The notes under the pieces are model-generated. The model did no database searches and was not told where the DNA came from. It worked only from the letters and a program-made list of their open reading frames with translations. A stretch of 64,000 nt of DNA from a bacterium. GTDB lineage: Bacteria > Cyanobacteriota > Vampirovibrionia > Gastranaerophilales > JAILCC01. The position numbers and the translations under genes are program-made. Below are positions 44,341 to 53,820 of this stretch, piece by piece (the stretch's first letter is position 1; each line of letters opens with the position of its first letter). Where the stretch lies: the NCBI GenBank assembly GCA_024680555.1, contig JAILCC010000019.1, positions 102,049 through 166,048 of the forward strand. The letters run 5' to 3'.

Positions 44341-46229
44341 TGACACAAAATAATAGCGTAATCGAACAAATTAAAGACAGAATTGATATTATAGACATAA
44401 TATCAGAGTATGTTGCGCTGAAAAAAAACGGCAGAAATTATCTCGGACTTTGCCCTTTCCATAAAGAAAAAACCCCTTCTTTCAGTGTAAACGCCGAAAA
44501 AGGAATTTTTAAATGTTTTGGTTGCGGTGAATCAGGTGATGCAATAAGTTTTTTGATGAAAATTAACCACCAATCCTTCTTAGAAGTTATGGAAAATCTC
44601 GCATACAAATACGGCTTGCCGTGGAGTTACCAAGGCACGGAACATTCAAGCGAAACAAGCAATCTCAAAAAACAAATGCTGGAAGCAAACAAACTAACGG
44701 CAGAATTTTTTAACGAGTACTTAAAAACAAAAACAGATGCGCTTGAATATCTTGAAAAACGTGCCTGCGACGAAAATATAATCAAAGCTTTCGGACTTGG
44801 CTTTGCTCCCGACAAAACCGATGCACTTCTCACTCACTTGAAATCAAAAGGATTTGAGGCTGATTTTCTTGAAAAAGCTGGTTTGGTATCGCAAAGAACC
44901 GATGGCAAAGGCTATATCGACAAGTTCAGAAACAGAATTATTGTCCCCGTATATAACGAAAAGGGTGATGTTGTTGCGTTCGGTGCAAGAATTTTTAAGT
45001 CGGATAACGGTCCAAAATACATAAATTCACAAGAAACACTTGTATATAGCAAAAGTAAAACTCTATACGGGCTATACCAAGCAAAAGAACACATCCGAGA
45101 AAATGATGCCGTCTTGATTATGGAGGGTTATTTTGATGTTATTACCGCCCATGCAAACGGTTTTAACAACGCAGTAGCTTCTTGCGGAACATCTTTGACC
45201 GAACAACACGTCAAAATCTTAAACAGATATATGAATAAAAAGAGGATATATCTTGCTTATGACGCAGATGAAGCAGGACAAAAAGCTACAAAAAGAAATG
45301 CGCAGCTAATCAAGGATGAGTTTGAGCCGTTGGGTGATATAAAACAATTTGACACAAGCTTTGCAAAATCAAGCTTGAAAGACGAATTTGCCTGCGAAAT
45401 CAGAGTAGTTGCGACCGGCTCAGGGAAAGATCCGGATGAGTTTATAAAGGAAAAAGGAGCAGATGCGTACAGAAAATGTATAGAAAACGCTCCACTGTTA
45501 ATTGATTATCAAATAAATTCGATAATGAAAAACGCAAATCAAAAACTTTCCGCACAAGAAAAATCTTCTTTTATAAAAGAAATTGCGCCGATTTTAGCAC
45601 AAATCAACAACAGAATTGTGTTCTCAGACTACGTAAAACAAATTTCTTTGAAACTTGGAATTGACGTAAATACGATAAATAGTGAGATAAAAACAATTAA
45701 AGACGGCAAAAGACTCTCTGATAGAGACGATACACCAATTGTAACAATTTCTTCAAATAAGCTTACAATGTGTCAAAAAAATTTATTGAGCCTTTATTTT
45801 ATAAACGCTGATAAACTTCCTTTTTCATGGTTAAATATGAAACTGAAAGAGGTCAATTTCACGGAGGCAAACTTAGCTGCTATAAAGCAAACCATAGATG
45901 AATTAACAAAGGACATTATTAACGTAAACGAACTAATAGAAAAATTGATGGCATATTTCTCACAAAATGTAGAAATTAAGAGTGATTTAGCAGACATTAT
46001 TTATGCAATAGATGATAAAGTAGGGATGCTGAATCAGGGAATGATAGAAGAATACATTGCAGAAAATATTCGCAACATCAATAAAATAACAAAAGAAAAC
46101 GAAACCAAAAAGCTCTTTGAAGAAGGCAGACAGGTTGAAGAAGATGATGCAAAAGCACTTGAGCTGCAACAAGAGTTGATGGAAAAATTGAAGTTAAAAA
46201 GCAGATTAGAATATAGTAGATTGGAGTAA
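44340..46229 (+). CDS. dnaG: DNA primase
   Basis: 629 residues. The zinc-ribbon [13 protein letters not shown]...CFGCGESGD (CHC2 type) is at the N-terminus. The RNA-polymerase domain has [19 protein letters not shown], the TOPRIM motif [14 protein letters not shown] and [15 protein letters not shown]. The C-terminal helicase-binding part is long and charged. It makes primers for Okazaki fragments. The ATG overlaps the dgt stop (TAATG), and rpoD begins 2 nt after its own stop. Confidence 0.96.
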   Translation: MTQNNSVIEQIKDRIDIIDIISEYVALKKNGRNYLGLCPFHKEKTPSFSVNAEKGIFKCFGCGESGDAISFLMKINHQSFLEVMENLAYKYGLPWSYQGTEHSSETSNLKKQMLEANKLTAEFFNEYLKTKTDALEYLEKRACDENIIKAFGLGFAPDKTDALLTHLKSKGFEADFLEKAGLVSQRTDGKGYIDKFRNRIIVPVYNEKGDVVAFGARIFKSDNGPKYINSQETLVYSKSKTLYGLYQAKEHIRENDAVLIMEGYFDVITAHANGFNNAVASCGTSLTEQHVKILNRYMNKKRIYLAYDADEAGQKATKRNAQLIKDEFEPLGDIKQFDTSFAKSSLKDEFACEIRVVATGSGKDPDEFIKEKGADAYRKCIENAPLLIDYQINSIMKNANQKLSAQEKSSFIKEIAPILAQINNRIVFSDYVKQISLKLGIDVNTINSEIKTIKDGKRLSDRDDTPIVTISSNKLTMCQKNLLSLYFINADKLPFSWLNMKLKEVNFTEANLAAIKQTIDELTKDIINVNELIEKLMAYFSQNVEIKSDLADIIYAIDDKVGMLNQGMIEEYIAENIRNINKITKENETKKLFEEGRQVEEDDAKALELQQELMEKLKLKSRLEYSRLE

Positions 46230-46231
46230 AA

Positions 46232-47308
46232 ATGGCTAAAAGAAAAAACAACGGCACAGACCTGAACGAAACCGGTGATTTCGAAATGTCAAATGACAAC
46301 ATGGATGACATTTTAGGTTCTGACGAAGACGAAATATCTAATATATATAACCGAAGCGCAGCCGTCGGTATGGTAGAACCTGACAAAATGTTTGACAAAG
46401 TCGACAGGGAATCTTCAATGGAAGAAGATGAAATAGATGACAACGCATTTTCCGTACCCAAAGGCGTTGTCGCTGATGATCCTGTCAGAATGTATTTACG
46501 AGAAATCGGCAGAATAAAACTTTTGACAAGCGACCAGGAAGTTGAACTTGCAAAGAAAATTATTTCCGGCGGAAAAGTCGGAGAAACTGCAAAGAAAAAG
46601 CTTGTTCAAGCAAACCTCAGACTTGTTGTAAGTATTGCTAAAAAATATGTTGGCAGAGGAATGCTATTCTTAGACCTTATTCAAGAAGGCAATCTCGGCT
46701 TAATCAGAGCTGCTGAAAAATTCGACTACGAAAGAGGATACAAATTCTCTACATATGCAACATGGTGGATTAGACAAGCCATAACAAGGGCAATTGCAGA
46801 CCAAGCTCGTACAATTCGTATCCCAGTTCACATGGTTGAAACGATTAACAAGCTCAAAAAAGTTACAAGAAAACTTGCTCAAGACCTTAGCAGAAAGCCA
46901 TCTGAAGAAGAACTTTCAGAAGCAATGGGCATTACAATAAACAAACTCAGAGAAATCATTAAAGTTGCACAAGAACCGTTGAGTCTCGAAATTCCTATCG
47001 GTAAAGAAGAAGACTCCCGCCTTGGCGACTTTATTGAAGACAAAGATGCCGATGCTCCTGTTATGACAGTTGCTCACGAACTTCTCAGAGAAGACCTTCA
47101 TGAAGTATTGAGCAGTCTTTCACCACGTGAAAGAGATGTTCTTCGTCTAAGATTCGGTATGGATGACGGAAGACAAAGAACCCTTGAAGAAGTAGGACAG
47201 CTCTTTGGCGTAACACGTGAACGTATCAGACAAATTGAAGCAAAAGCATTGAGAAAACTAAGACACCCCAACAGAAGCAAAAAACTCAGAGAATACGTTG
47301 AAGTGTAA
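46232..47308 (+). CDS. rpoD: Primary sigma factor (sigma-70/SigA)
   Basis: 358 residues. Region 1.2 ([20 protein letters not shown]), region 2 with the -10 recognition helix ([16 protein letters not shown]), region 3 ([14 protein letters not shown]) and region 4 with the -35 helix ([22 protein letters not shown]). The acidic N-terminal 75 residues stand in for a short region 1.1. GGAG is 8 nt before the ATG. dnaG-rpoD is the classic macromolecular synthesis pair; here dgt precedes it. A hairpin follows. Confidence 0.97.
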   Translation: MAKRKNNGTDLNETGDFEMSNDNMDDILGSDEDEISNIYNRSAAVGMVEPDKMFDKVDRESSMEEDEIDDNAFSVPKGVVADDPVRMYLREIGRIKLLTSDQEVELAKKIISGGKVGETAKKKLVQANLRLVVSIAKKYVGRGMLFLDLIQEGNLGLIRAAEKFDYERGYKFSTYATWWIRQAITRAIADQARTIRIPVHMVETINKLKKVTRKLAQDLSRKPSEEELSEAMGITINKLREIIKVAQEPLSLEIPIGKEEDSRLGDFIEDKDADAPVMTVAHELLREDLHEVLSSLSPRERDVLRLRFGMDDGRQRTLEEVGQLFGVTRERIRQIEAKALRKLRHPNRSKKLREYVEV

Positions 47309-47325
47309 AAATACTTAAAATATCA

Positions 47326-47355
47326 AAAGACCTCTCTCTATTTGAGGGGTTTTTT
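47326..47355 (+). terminator. Terminator after rpoD
   Basis: AAAAGACCTC...GAGGGGTTTT imperfect stem (CCTC/GAGG core at 47331-47334 and 47344-47347, two mismatches, A/T outer pairs) followed by a run of T. Confidence 0.65.
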
Positions 47356-47422
47356 GTTGCCATTTTTTTAAAAAATAGGTATATTTATATTGAAAACACC
47401 TTAAATTTATATGGAGGCTCTT

Positions 47423-48019
47423 ATGACACAAGCAAATAAACTCGGAATATCTGATGAAGAACAATTAGCTAAACAAGAAGAACAACGAGCAAAGAAAAAA
47501 GCCGTAGAATTGTTGGAAAAAGGAACTCTTAATAAATTAAAAGCCGGCACTGCCGATACACTTACCAAAATACACAAAATACTTTTTGAAGAAATATATG
47601 ATTATGCGGGAAAATTTCGCACAGCTAACGTAGATTCATTTACTCCCGCAGACAAAATAAAAGCTGAATTAGAGTTGGTAAACAAAATGCCGCAAAAAAC
47701 GATTGACGAAATTATCGCAAAATTCGTAAAAGTATACGTTATACATCCGTTTACAACAGGAAACGGCAGAGCGTTAAGAGTTTGGCTTGATGTAATTACA
47801 AGAAAAGAATTAAATCAAACCATAGACTGGAGCCAAATTGATAAAGACGCATACGCTTATGCTATCGATTTATGCACTGTCAACCCGATTGACATAACTT
47901 CGCTCATAAAAAATGCATTGAATAGTGATACCGAAGACAGAGAAGTTTATACCAAGAGCATTGATGCAAATTTTGCCATTAGCGGATATCATACATACCG
48001 AACAAGATACCTAGGATAG
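47423..48019 (+). CDS. fic: Fic/Doc-family protein with altered active-site motif
   Basis: 198 residues from the ATG at 47423, preceded by GGAGG at 6 nt; the earlier ATG at 47411 contains that GGAGG and is rejected. Fic core: IHKILFEEIYDYAGKFRT and the loop HPFTTGNGRALRVWLD, His at residue 108. The canonical motif is HPFx[D/E]GNGR; here the acidic Mg-binding position is Thr. Fic proteins transfer AMP or other phosphate groups to protein hydroxyls. No antitoxin-like small gene is adjacent, and no clear S/TxxxE(G/N) inhibitory helix is seen. It lies 3 nt before rimI. Activity uncertain. Confidence 0.85.
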   Translation: MTQANKLGISDEEQLAKQEEQRAKKKAVELLEKGTLNKLKAGTADTLTKIHKILFEEIYDYAGKFRTANVDSFTPADKIKAELELVNKMPQKTIDEIIAKFVKVYVIHPFTTGNGRALRVWLDVITRKELNQTIDWSQIDKDAYAYAIDLCTVNPIDITSLIKNALNSDTEDREVYTKSIDANFAISGYHTYRTRYLG

Positions 48020-48022
48020 CCA

Positions 48023-48535
48023 ATGATAAAAATAAAGCTGGAAGAACTAAAAAAGGAACACATTCCGTCTATTATGGAAATAGAGTCTGTTTCTTTCGGT
48101 AAATATCATTGGACCGAAAAGTCTTTTTTGACAGAGATTGACAACAAACTCTCGAATTATTACGTATATAAGGATGAAACCGGTAAAGTTATCAGTTATT
48201 GCGGTTTTTGGAATATTCTCGGAGAAGGACATATAACAACTTTTGCCGTAAGGGAAGGTTATAAACGGAACAAAATTGCAGAGCAAATGATGCTATATAT
48301 TATCGAAAAGGCAAAAGCACTTGATATAAAATGGTTTACCCTTGAAGTAAGAGCTTCAAACTTGCCTGCCATAAATTTTTATACAAAATATGGATTTGAA
48401 ACAAGCGGGATAAGAGAAAAATATTATCAAGACAATAATGAAGATGCCTTAATAATGTGGACTCCTGACATACAATCTGATAAATTTAATGTATTGATAG
48501 CAAATAACAGAAAAAATATCGAGGCATTAAATTGA
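48023..48535 (+). CDS. rimI: GNAT acetyltransferase, RimI-type (ribosomal protein S18 N-acetyltransferase)
   Basis: 170 residues. GNAT fold with MEIESVSFGKYHWTEKSF, VISYCGFWNILGEGHITTFAV, RNKIAEQMMLYIIEKAKAL (acetyl-CoA loop, less canonical than RRKGIG) and LEVRASNLPAINFYTKYGFE, which is the RimI signature. It probably acetylates the N-terminus of ribosomal protein S18, though other N-terminal targets are possible. It overlaps the next start by four bases (TTGA). Confidence 0.85.
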   Translation: MIKIKLEELKKEHIPSIMEIESVSFGKYHWTEKSFLTEIDNKLSNYYVYKDETGKVISYCGFWNILGEGHITTFAVREGYKRNKIAEQMMLYIIEKAKALDIKWFTLEVRASNLPAINFYTKYGFETSGIREKYYQDNNEDALIMWTPDIQSDKFNVLIANNRKNIEALN

Positions 48536-49200
48536 AAAACAAATTTTGGGAAACAATATTACAAGACAGGCGATTTCAAATTAAAAAAACATACCCTGAC
48601 TTCAACATAGGTACCGTTTCCATAATTTGTATTTGTATAATTTTACTTATTGTAGCAACCTTCACAAAAATCAATCTTTTTGTGCTTAATTTATTTAGTC
48701 CGTATGATGCTTACAGAGGGGAAAACACCTCTTTTTTCAGCTATTTTAGCTATATACCACAAGTCCCTGCTGTATTTTTTATCGCAGCCCTGCTCGGACC
48801 TGTCGGGGGTATGATTGCGGTTTTTATATACATTGCAGCCGGACTCATCGGATTTCCGGTATTTTCATCGGGAGGTGGTCTGTCGTACTTCTTAAAACCC
48901 GGAATGGGCTATCTTTTAGGCTTTTTCCCAGCAATATTTTTCGTATCAAATATTTTAAGGAAAAAGAATATAAAACATCGTTTCGTAGCCGCCGCACTTT
49001 CCGGAATAATATGCGTTCACATTATAGGAATAATATACTTAACAATTTTAATGTTTTTTCAGGGAGAACAACTGTTTCTCATTCTTAGCTGGTTTTGGCT
49101 TCTTACCGGCATGCAAATACTTTATGACTTCATTTTTGGGATACTTGCTATTTTTCTTGCGAGGTTTTTCAGAAGACTACTCTCAATTATTACAGACTAA
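48532..49200 (+). CDS. bioY: Biotin transporter BioY (ECF S component)
   Basis: 222 residues with TTG start overlapping the rimI stop (TTGA), GAGG 8 nt before. Six hydrophobic segments. BioY signature GLIGFPVFSSGGGLSYFLKPGMGYLLGF is seen as GFPVFSSGGG then LKPGMGYLLGFFPA; VRDxx-type C-terminus DFIFGILAIFLARFF. The substrate-binding unit imports biotin, alone or with an EcfAAT module, which is not in the window. birA at 59372 is the likely user of imported biotin. Confidence 0.9.
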   Translation: MKNKFWETILQDRRFQIKKTYPDFNIGTVSIICICIILLIVATFTKINLFVLNLFSPYDAYRGENTSFFSYFSYIPQVPAVFFIAALLGPVGGMIAVFIYIAAGLIGFPVFSSGGGLSYFLKPGMGYLLGFFPAIFFVSNILRKKNIKHRFVAAALSGIICVHIIGIIYLTILMFFQGEQLFLILSWFWLLTGMQILYDFIFGILAIFLARFFRRLLSIITD

Positions 49201-49312
49201 ACTACACCTTATAATGTAAATATTTGTAAATTTTTCCCAATATATCCTAAAGTTTTTTTACAATTTGCCGATAGCTATAACAAATATGTATATGCATTTA
49301 TAGGAGAATACT

Positions 49313-52300
49313 ATGATTATAAGAAACAAATTGAGAGCTTTCACAATGGCCGAAACTATTGTCGCACTTGGCTTAATTGGAATTTTGTGTGTGACCATGC
49401 TATCTTTGAACAGCATGACTGACAACAATTACAAAGTTGCATCAACGCAACTGGCACAAGCTGATTCAGCACTTAAATCGTGGGGTAAAGCAATCAGCAA
49501 ATCAAATGAAACCGGACTCGGTGTTACACAAGTTGTAAACAGTCAGGACTCACTTACATCTTCTCTCGATGACTTCATGAATAATCAAAGTGTCGGTGAT
49601 TACAAACCAGGAGCAACAATTAAAACAGCAATTGAAGACTATAACGGCTCTACAGAAATCACCTTAAACAACGGCGTTACCCTTAAAGTTAAATATTTGG
49701 GTGACGGCGGCTCCGTAAATGCAGACAAAAATGTATATATGTACGACATAAATGAATCCCCAATAGCTATCATTAAAGCAGAGGTTGAAGTTAAAGGAAA
49801 AGCAACAACCTTGGAAGAGGAATATGCACTTAAAGCAGACGGTGTTGAAAGCTTAGATTCGCTATATGAAGGCTGGGATGTATACGAATACAATGCAGAT
49901 AAAACAGATGAAGTCAAAGACGGCTCAAGATGGTTCTGTAAAGAAAAAGAATGTATTCCTTCAGATAACGAAACAACTCGTATTCACGTAAAAACAGACA
50001 GTGTAGTTACTTGCGGAAGTAACCAAACAGGTACTATTACAACAATGACAATCGGTACTGCACTTGGTACATACAATCACGTTTCCGATACATGTTGTAC
50101 TTCTCCGAAAGTATTTAAAGAAAAGAAAAATAACGTAAATATATGTGTATGTCCTGCAAGCGACAATATTCCAGCGGGATACATTGCGGATAATTCAGCT
50201 GAATGTCAATCACTGGTTAAACGTGGTGCTTATGCTATTAAAGGACGTCAACTATTATGCGGTCACACTTTAGGCGGAGATGACGGAACAGAAGATATTT
50301 CTCCGACAAAAGGTTTCTACTGTCCGGAAGACGGTATGTCGAAATCAATAGAATGTCCTCGTGGATATGTCTGCCCGAATTATTCTCCAGCTAGAGATGA
50401 AAAAGAATATCACGACGACATATTCCCCGACAAAGACAAAAAAGATGAATATCTTGAAGGCGGACTTATTGATAAAGTAAAATGCCCTGCAGGTTATTTC
50501 TGTAACGAAGACGGATTAATTGATGTAACAGACAAAGATTGCCCTGAAGGTTCATATTGTCCCGAAGGTTCAATTGATCCGACAAAATGTCCTGTAGGAA
50601 CATATAACGATAAAAAGAACGGCACAAAGGTATCTGACTGTAACCCTTGTAAAGCAGGCACATACTCAAATACCGAAGGTGCTGTTACATGTAAAGAATG
50701 CGACAGAACAAAAGGAGAATACTCTAAAAAAGGAGCTACTACTTGTTCTGTTTGCCCTGAAGGCACATTCTTGAGCAAAGATAATGTTTGTATCTCTTGC
50801 CCTGCTGGCACATATCAAGATACATCAGGAGCGGTAGATACTTGCATTCCATGTCCAAAAGACACCTATCAGCCGAAAACAGGTCAAACATCTTGTTTGG
50901 CTTGTCCGGAACACTCTAAAATACCGGAAGGAACAACAGACGTAACTTCAATAGCTGCTTGCAAATGCGATGCCGGTTGGGGTGTAGATGAAGCAGGAAG
51001 CAATCTTAACGGTACAAATTTCTGTAAACCTGCTCCGATAGGCACATATTCACCTGAAGGCGATAATACAATATTCAAGTGTCCTGCAAATTCAACAACA
51101 GAAAAAACAAATTCAGAAAAAATTGAACAATGTTTGTGTAATGCAGGATATGCAACAGATGAAGCAGGAACACTTCAAGATAAAGAAGGCAAACACAGAT
51201 GCGCTGCTATTGAAGATTTCATTCACTACTCAGGCAATCTGGACAACGTTGCTCACAAATGTATAAATTCTCATACAAAACAACACAAATCAACAAATAT
51301 AGGTCAATGTCTGTGCGACAAAGGTTATGGCACAGATACAAAAGGCACATTGCAATCAAAAGATTTGGCTTGTACTGATGTAGGAATCGGTTTCTACTCA
51401 CCTGATTTGGACAACGTTAAACACGCTTGCCCGAGCCACTCCTCTACAAAAGGTAAAAACTCGGAAAAAATTGAAGAATGTCTGTGTGACGGCGGCTGGG
51501 GCGTTGATAAAGCCGGAACACTTCAAGATGCAGCAGGTACATACAGATGTCACGTAGTCGAAGCAGGTAACTATTCACCAAATCTTGATAACAGAATTTA
51601 TGACTGCGAAGCAGGTACATATCAAGACCAAGTAAATCAAGATAAATGTAAACCTTGTACTCTTGGACACTACTGCCCGACACCCGGCATGACAACACCT
51701 ACCGCATGCCCTTGCGGTATGTACCAAGACCAAACAGGTAAAACAGCTTGTACTTATTGTCAAGCATATAAAACAGGTACATACAACCCGAACACCGGTT
51801 CGGAATCGGCAACTGCTTGTTTGACTCCGGCAGTAATAAACGGACATAAGTACGAAGCAATGTCATCTGATGGCAGTCACTATTGCGATACAGCAATTAT
51901 TTGTAACGCAGGTGAAAAAAGAACAGGCCAAAAAACTTGCGGACCTTGCGACTGCGGAACATATAATACTGGAGATAACAGAGAATACTCCTGTACAACC
52001 TGCAGCGGAAACACATACAGAAGAGAACAAGGCGCTACAAGCCCATCACAATGTATTGCAGCAGATGTAAATATGCAGGCAACCGCAAATCACTGTGATC
52101 AGGTAATGGCATGCGGCGGCGGAATGTATAAATCATATACTTTAAGTAATTTCCGCTTCAATACACCTGCAGGCTACATTGTAAGATATGGTTCATTTGC
52201 TGCAAATGTTTCATTTACTTTAGGTGCTAGAACTGCAGACAAAGGGTATCCTATAACAGTAAACGTAAGCTATGTAAACAATGCAAACAAAACTATTTAT

Positions 52301-53641
52301 AAAACATTTACAACATACGAAACTACAAAAGGAACAACAAATATAAACGGTTCCCTCAAGTTCTATAATGCAAGTACGAAAAAATCTACTGTTATAAAAC
52401 GCAGTCACGTATTGTATGATACGCCTCCGGCATGTGTTGCATGTCCTTGCGGAACATACAACCCGAGTGATAGCAATCACATAAACGTAGCAAGTTGTAC
52501 TGCATGTCCGAACGGAACATATTTCTCCGGAGTTGGAGCAACCTCATGTACAGCATTGCCAGCAAACAGAGCAGCAACAGCTAATAAATGTTCATACTAC
52601 AGAACTAACTGTCCAAAAGTATGCCATAACTCCTATGGATGTTGGCAAATGGAACCGTCAGGTACAGATGGATGTAAATGTCCATATATACAGTACAGAG
52701 AAGTTCACAACGGACACTTTGATCCTAAATACATAGGCAGCTTCCAAGCTTGTGGTGGTGGGTACTGCTGTACAGGTGAAAAATGGAAAGTTGACCCTAT
52801 AGTCTTAGACTTAAACGGTAACGGATTGAACTTGACTTCTGCCGAAGACGGAGTAATATTCGATATCAACTCTGACGGAGAAAAAGAACAAGTAGCATGG
52901 ACAACCGAACAGACCGAATTTGATGATGCATTCTTATGTATCGATAAAAATGAAAACGGCCAAATAGATGACGGTTCTGAATTATTCGGTGAACAACAAG
53001 GCGAAGGTGCTATCACCGGTATGGACGAACTTGCAAAATATGATATCAACCACGATAAGAAAATAACAAAAGAAGATCCAATATTTGAAAACCTTCTTCT
53101 TTGGGTTGACTTCAATAAAAACGCCCTTGTTGACTATATAGATTGCGGAGATGATCCGGACAATGCTCTTTGTCAGGAAGATGCAAATGCATTCTGCAAC
53201 GAACACGGCTGCACAAGCGAAATCAAAACTCTTGATGATATGCACGTTACGGAATTGTCAACCGAAAACCACTACGATTACGAATTTGAATATGAATGCG
53301 AATACGAGTATGACGAAGATGAAGCAGGAAATCCTGTCCTTAGAACGAACGAAGACGGTAACCCTATAGTCAAAACTGATGCAGACGGAAATCCCGTATA
53401 CAAACTTGATGATAAAGGCAACAAGATTATCAAAAAGGATGCAGACGGAAATAACGTTATCAAAACTGACGAAAACGGCAAATACGTAGTTAAGGCAGAT
53501 GAACACGGTAACGAAATCGGTGTATACGGCTTCTTCAAACGTGTACTTGAAACAGGACAAGAAATCGTCGGAAAAATGGTTGATGCGTTCTTCCAAACTA
53601 TCCAAACCGTAACCGAATTCGTGGGCGACTTATTTAACTAA
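49313..53641 (+). CDS. Giant prepilin-like Cys-rich surface protein
   Basis: 1442 residues. Prepilin start RA-FTMAE with the hydrophobic helix TIVALGLIGILCVTMLSL. Residues 33-230 are pilin-like. About 235-935 is a long Cys-rich array of TNFR/ephrin-receptor-like (GCC2/GCC3-type) modules with CPAGTYQ, CPKDTYQ and CNAGYATD units. About 938-1040 is a beta-sandwich-like insertion, then more Cys modules to about 1150. About 1157-1275 is an RTX-associated EF-hand domain (DPIVLDLNGNGLNL, DKNENGQIDDGSELFG, DINHDKKITKED). Residues about 1336-1403 hold seven 10-residue repeats (xxGNPVxKTD), and the end is two amphipathic helices. GGAGAA precedes the ATG. A pilus-associated or inner-membrane-tethered adhesin is a fair inference. 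Confidence 0.85.
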   Translation: MIIRNKLRAFTMAETIVALGLIGILCVTMLSLNSMTDNNYKVASTQLAQADSALKSWGKAISKSNETGLGVTQVVNSQDSLTSSLDDFMNNQSVGDYKPGATIKTAIEDYNGSTEITLNNGVTLKVKYLGDGGSVNADKNVYMYDINESPIAIIKAEVEVKGKATTLEEEYALKADGVESLDSLYEGWDVYEYNADKTDEVKDGSRWFCKEKECIPSDNETTRIHVKTDSVVTCGSNQTGTITTMTIGTALGTYNHVSDTCCTSPKVFKEKKNNVNICVCPASDNIPAGYIADNSAECQSLVKRGAYAIKGRQLLCGHTLGGDDGTEDISPTKGFYCPEDGMSKSIECPRGYVCPNYSPARDEKEYHDDIFPDKDKKDEYLEGGLIDKVKCPAGYFCNEDGLIDVTDKDCPEGSYCPEGSIDPTKCPVGTYNDKKNGTKVSDCNPCKAGTYSNTEGAVTCKECDRTKGEYSKKGATTCSVCPEGTFLSKDNVCISCPAGTYQDTSGAVDTCIPCPKDTYQPKTGQTSCLACPEHSKIPEGTTDVTSIAACKCDAGWGVDEAGSNLNGTNFCKPAPIGTYSPEGDNTIFKCPANSTTEKTNSEKIEQCLCNAGYATDEAGTLQDKEGKHRCAAIEDFIHYSGNLDNVAHKCINSHTKQHKSTNIGQCLCDKGYGTDTKGTLQSKDLACTDVGIGFYSPDLDNVKHACPSHSSTKGKNSEKIEECLCDGGWGVDKAGTLQDAAGTYRCHVVEAGNYSPNLDNRIYDCEAGTYQDQVNQDKCKPCTLGHYCPTPGMTTPTACPCGMYQDQTGKTACTYCQAYKTGTYNPNTGSESATACLTPAVINGHKYEAMSSDGSHYCDTAIICNAGEKRTGQKTCGPCDCGTYNTGDNREYSCTTCSGNTYRREQGATSPSQCIAADVNMQATANHCDQVMACGGGMYKSYTLSNFRFNTPAGYIVRYGSFAANVSFTLGARTADKGYPITVNVSYVNNANKTIYKTFTTYETTKGTTNINGSLKFYNASTKKSTVIKRSHVLYDTPPACVACPCGTYNPSDSNHINVASCTACPNGTYFSGVGATSCTALPANRAATANKCSYYRTNCPKVCHNSYGCWQMEPSGTDGCKCPYIQYREVHNGHFDPKYIGSFQACGGGYCCTGEKWKVDPIVLDLNGNGLNLTSAEDGVIFDINSDGEKEQVAWTTEQTEFDDAFLCIDKNENGQIDDGSELFGEQQGEGAITGMDELAKYDINHDKKITKEDPIFENLLLWVDFNKNALVDYIDCGDDPDNALCQEDANAFCNEHGCTSEIKTLDDMHVTELSTENHYDYEFEYECEYEYDEDEAGNPVLRTNEDGNPIVKTDADGNPVYKLDDKGNKIIKKDADGNNVIKTDENGKYVVKADEHGNEIGVYGFFKRVLETGQEIVGKMVDAFFQTIQTVTEFVGDLFN

Positions 53642-53668
53642 AAAGCCTGAATAAATAGGAAAACATAC

Positions 53669-53699
53669 AAAGACCTCTGCAAACGCAGAGGTCTTTTAT
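53669..53699 (+). terminator. Terminator of the giant prepilin gene
   Basis: AAAGACCTCTGC/GCAGAGGTCTTT, 12-bp perfect stem with a 4-nt loop, followed by T-rich sequence, 28 nt past the stop. Confidence 0.88.
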
Positions 53700-53771
53700 T
53701 TGGTAAATATTTATTAAAATTCAATGTCATTTTTAACAATCGCAGTAATTTTTTCGTTATGATTTTTATAG

Positions 53772-53797
53772 ATGCTGAAACAAGTTCAGCATGACAT
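53772..53797. repeat. Dispersed palindrome, copy 2
   Basis: ATGCTGAA-ACAAG-TTCAGCAT followed by GACAT. Same loop and tail as the copy at 2431 with two base-pair changes, both compensated in the other arm. It lies between the terminator and the start of the FAD oxidoreductase gene. Confidence 0.7.
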
Positions 53798-53820
53798 TAA
53801 AATAAGTTGGAGAGAAAATA

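Noticed and set aside
33045..48019. Defence island (TOPRIM protein, dGTPase, Fic)
   Set aside because: The three genes are scattered over 15 kb among housekeeping genes; dgt is embedded in the replication operon and Fic is next to rimI, so context does not support antiphage function.
53318..53520. 30-bp periodic repeats considered as a CRISPR array
   Set aside because: The units are contiguous, in frame and degenerate, with no spacers; they encode protein repeats.
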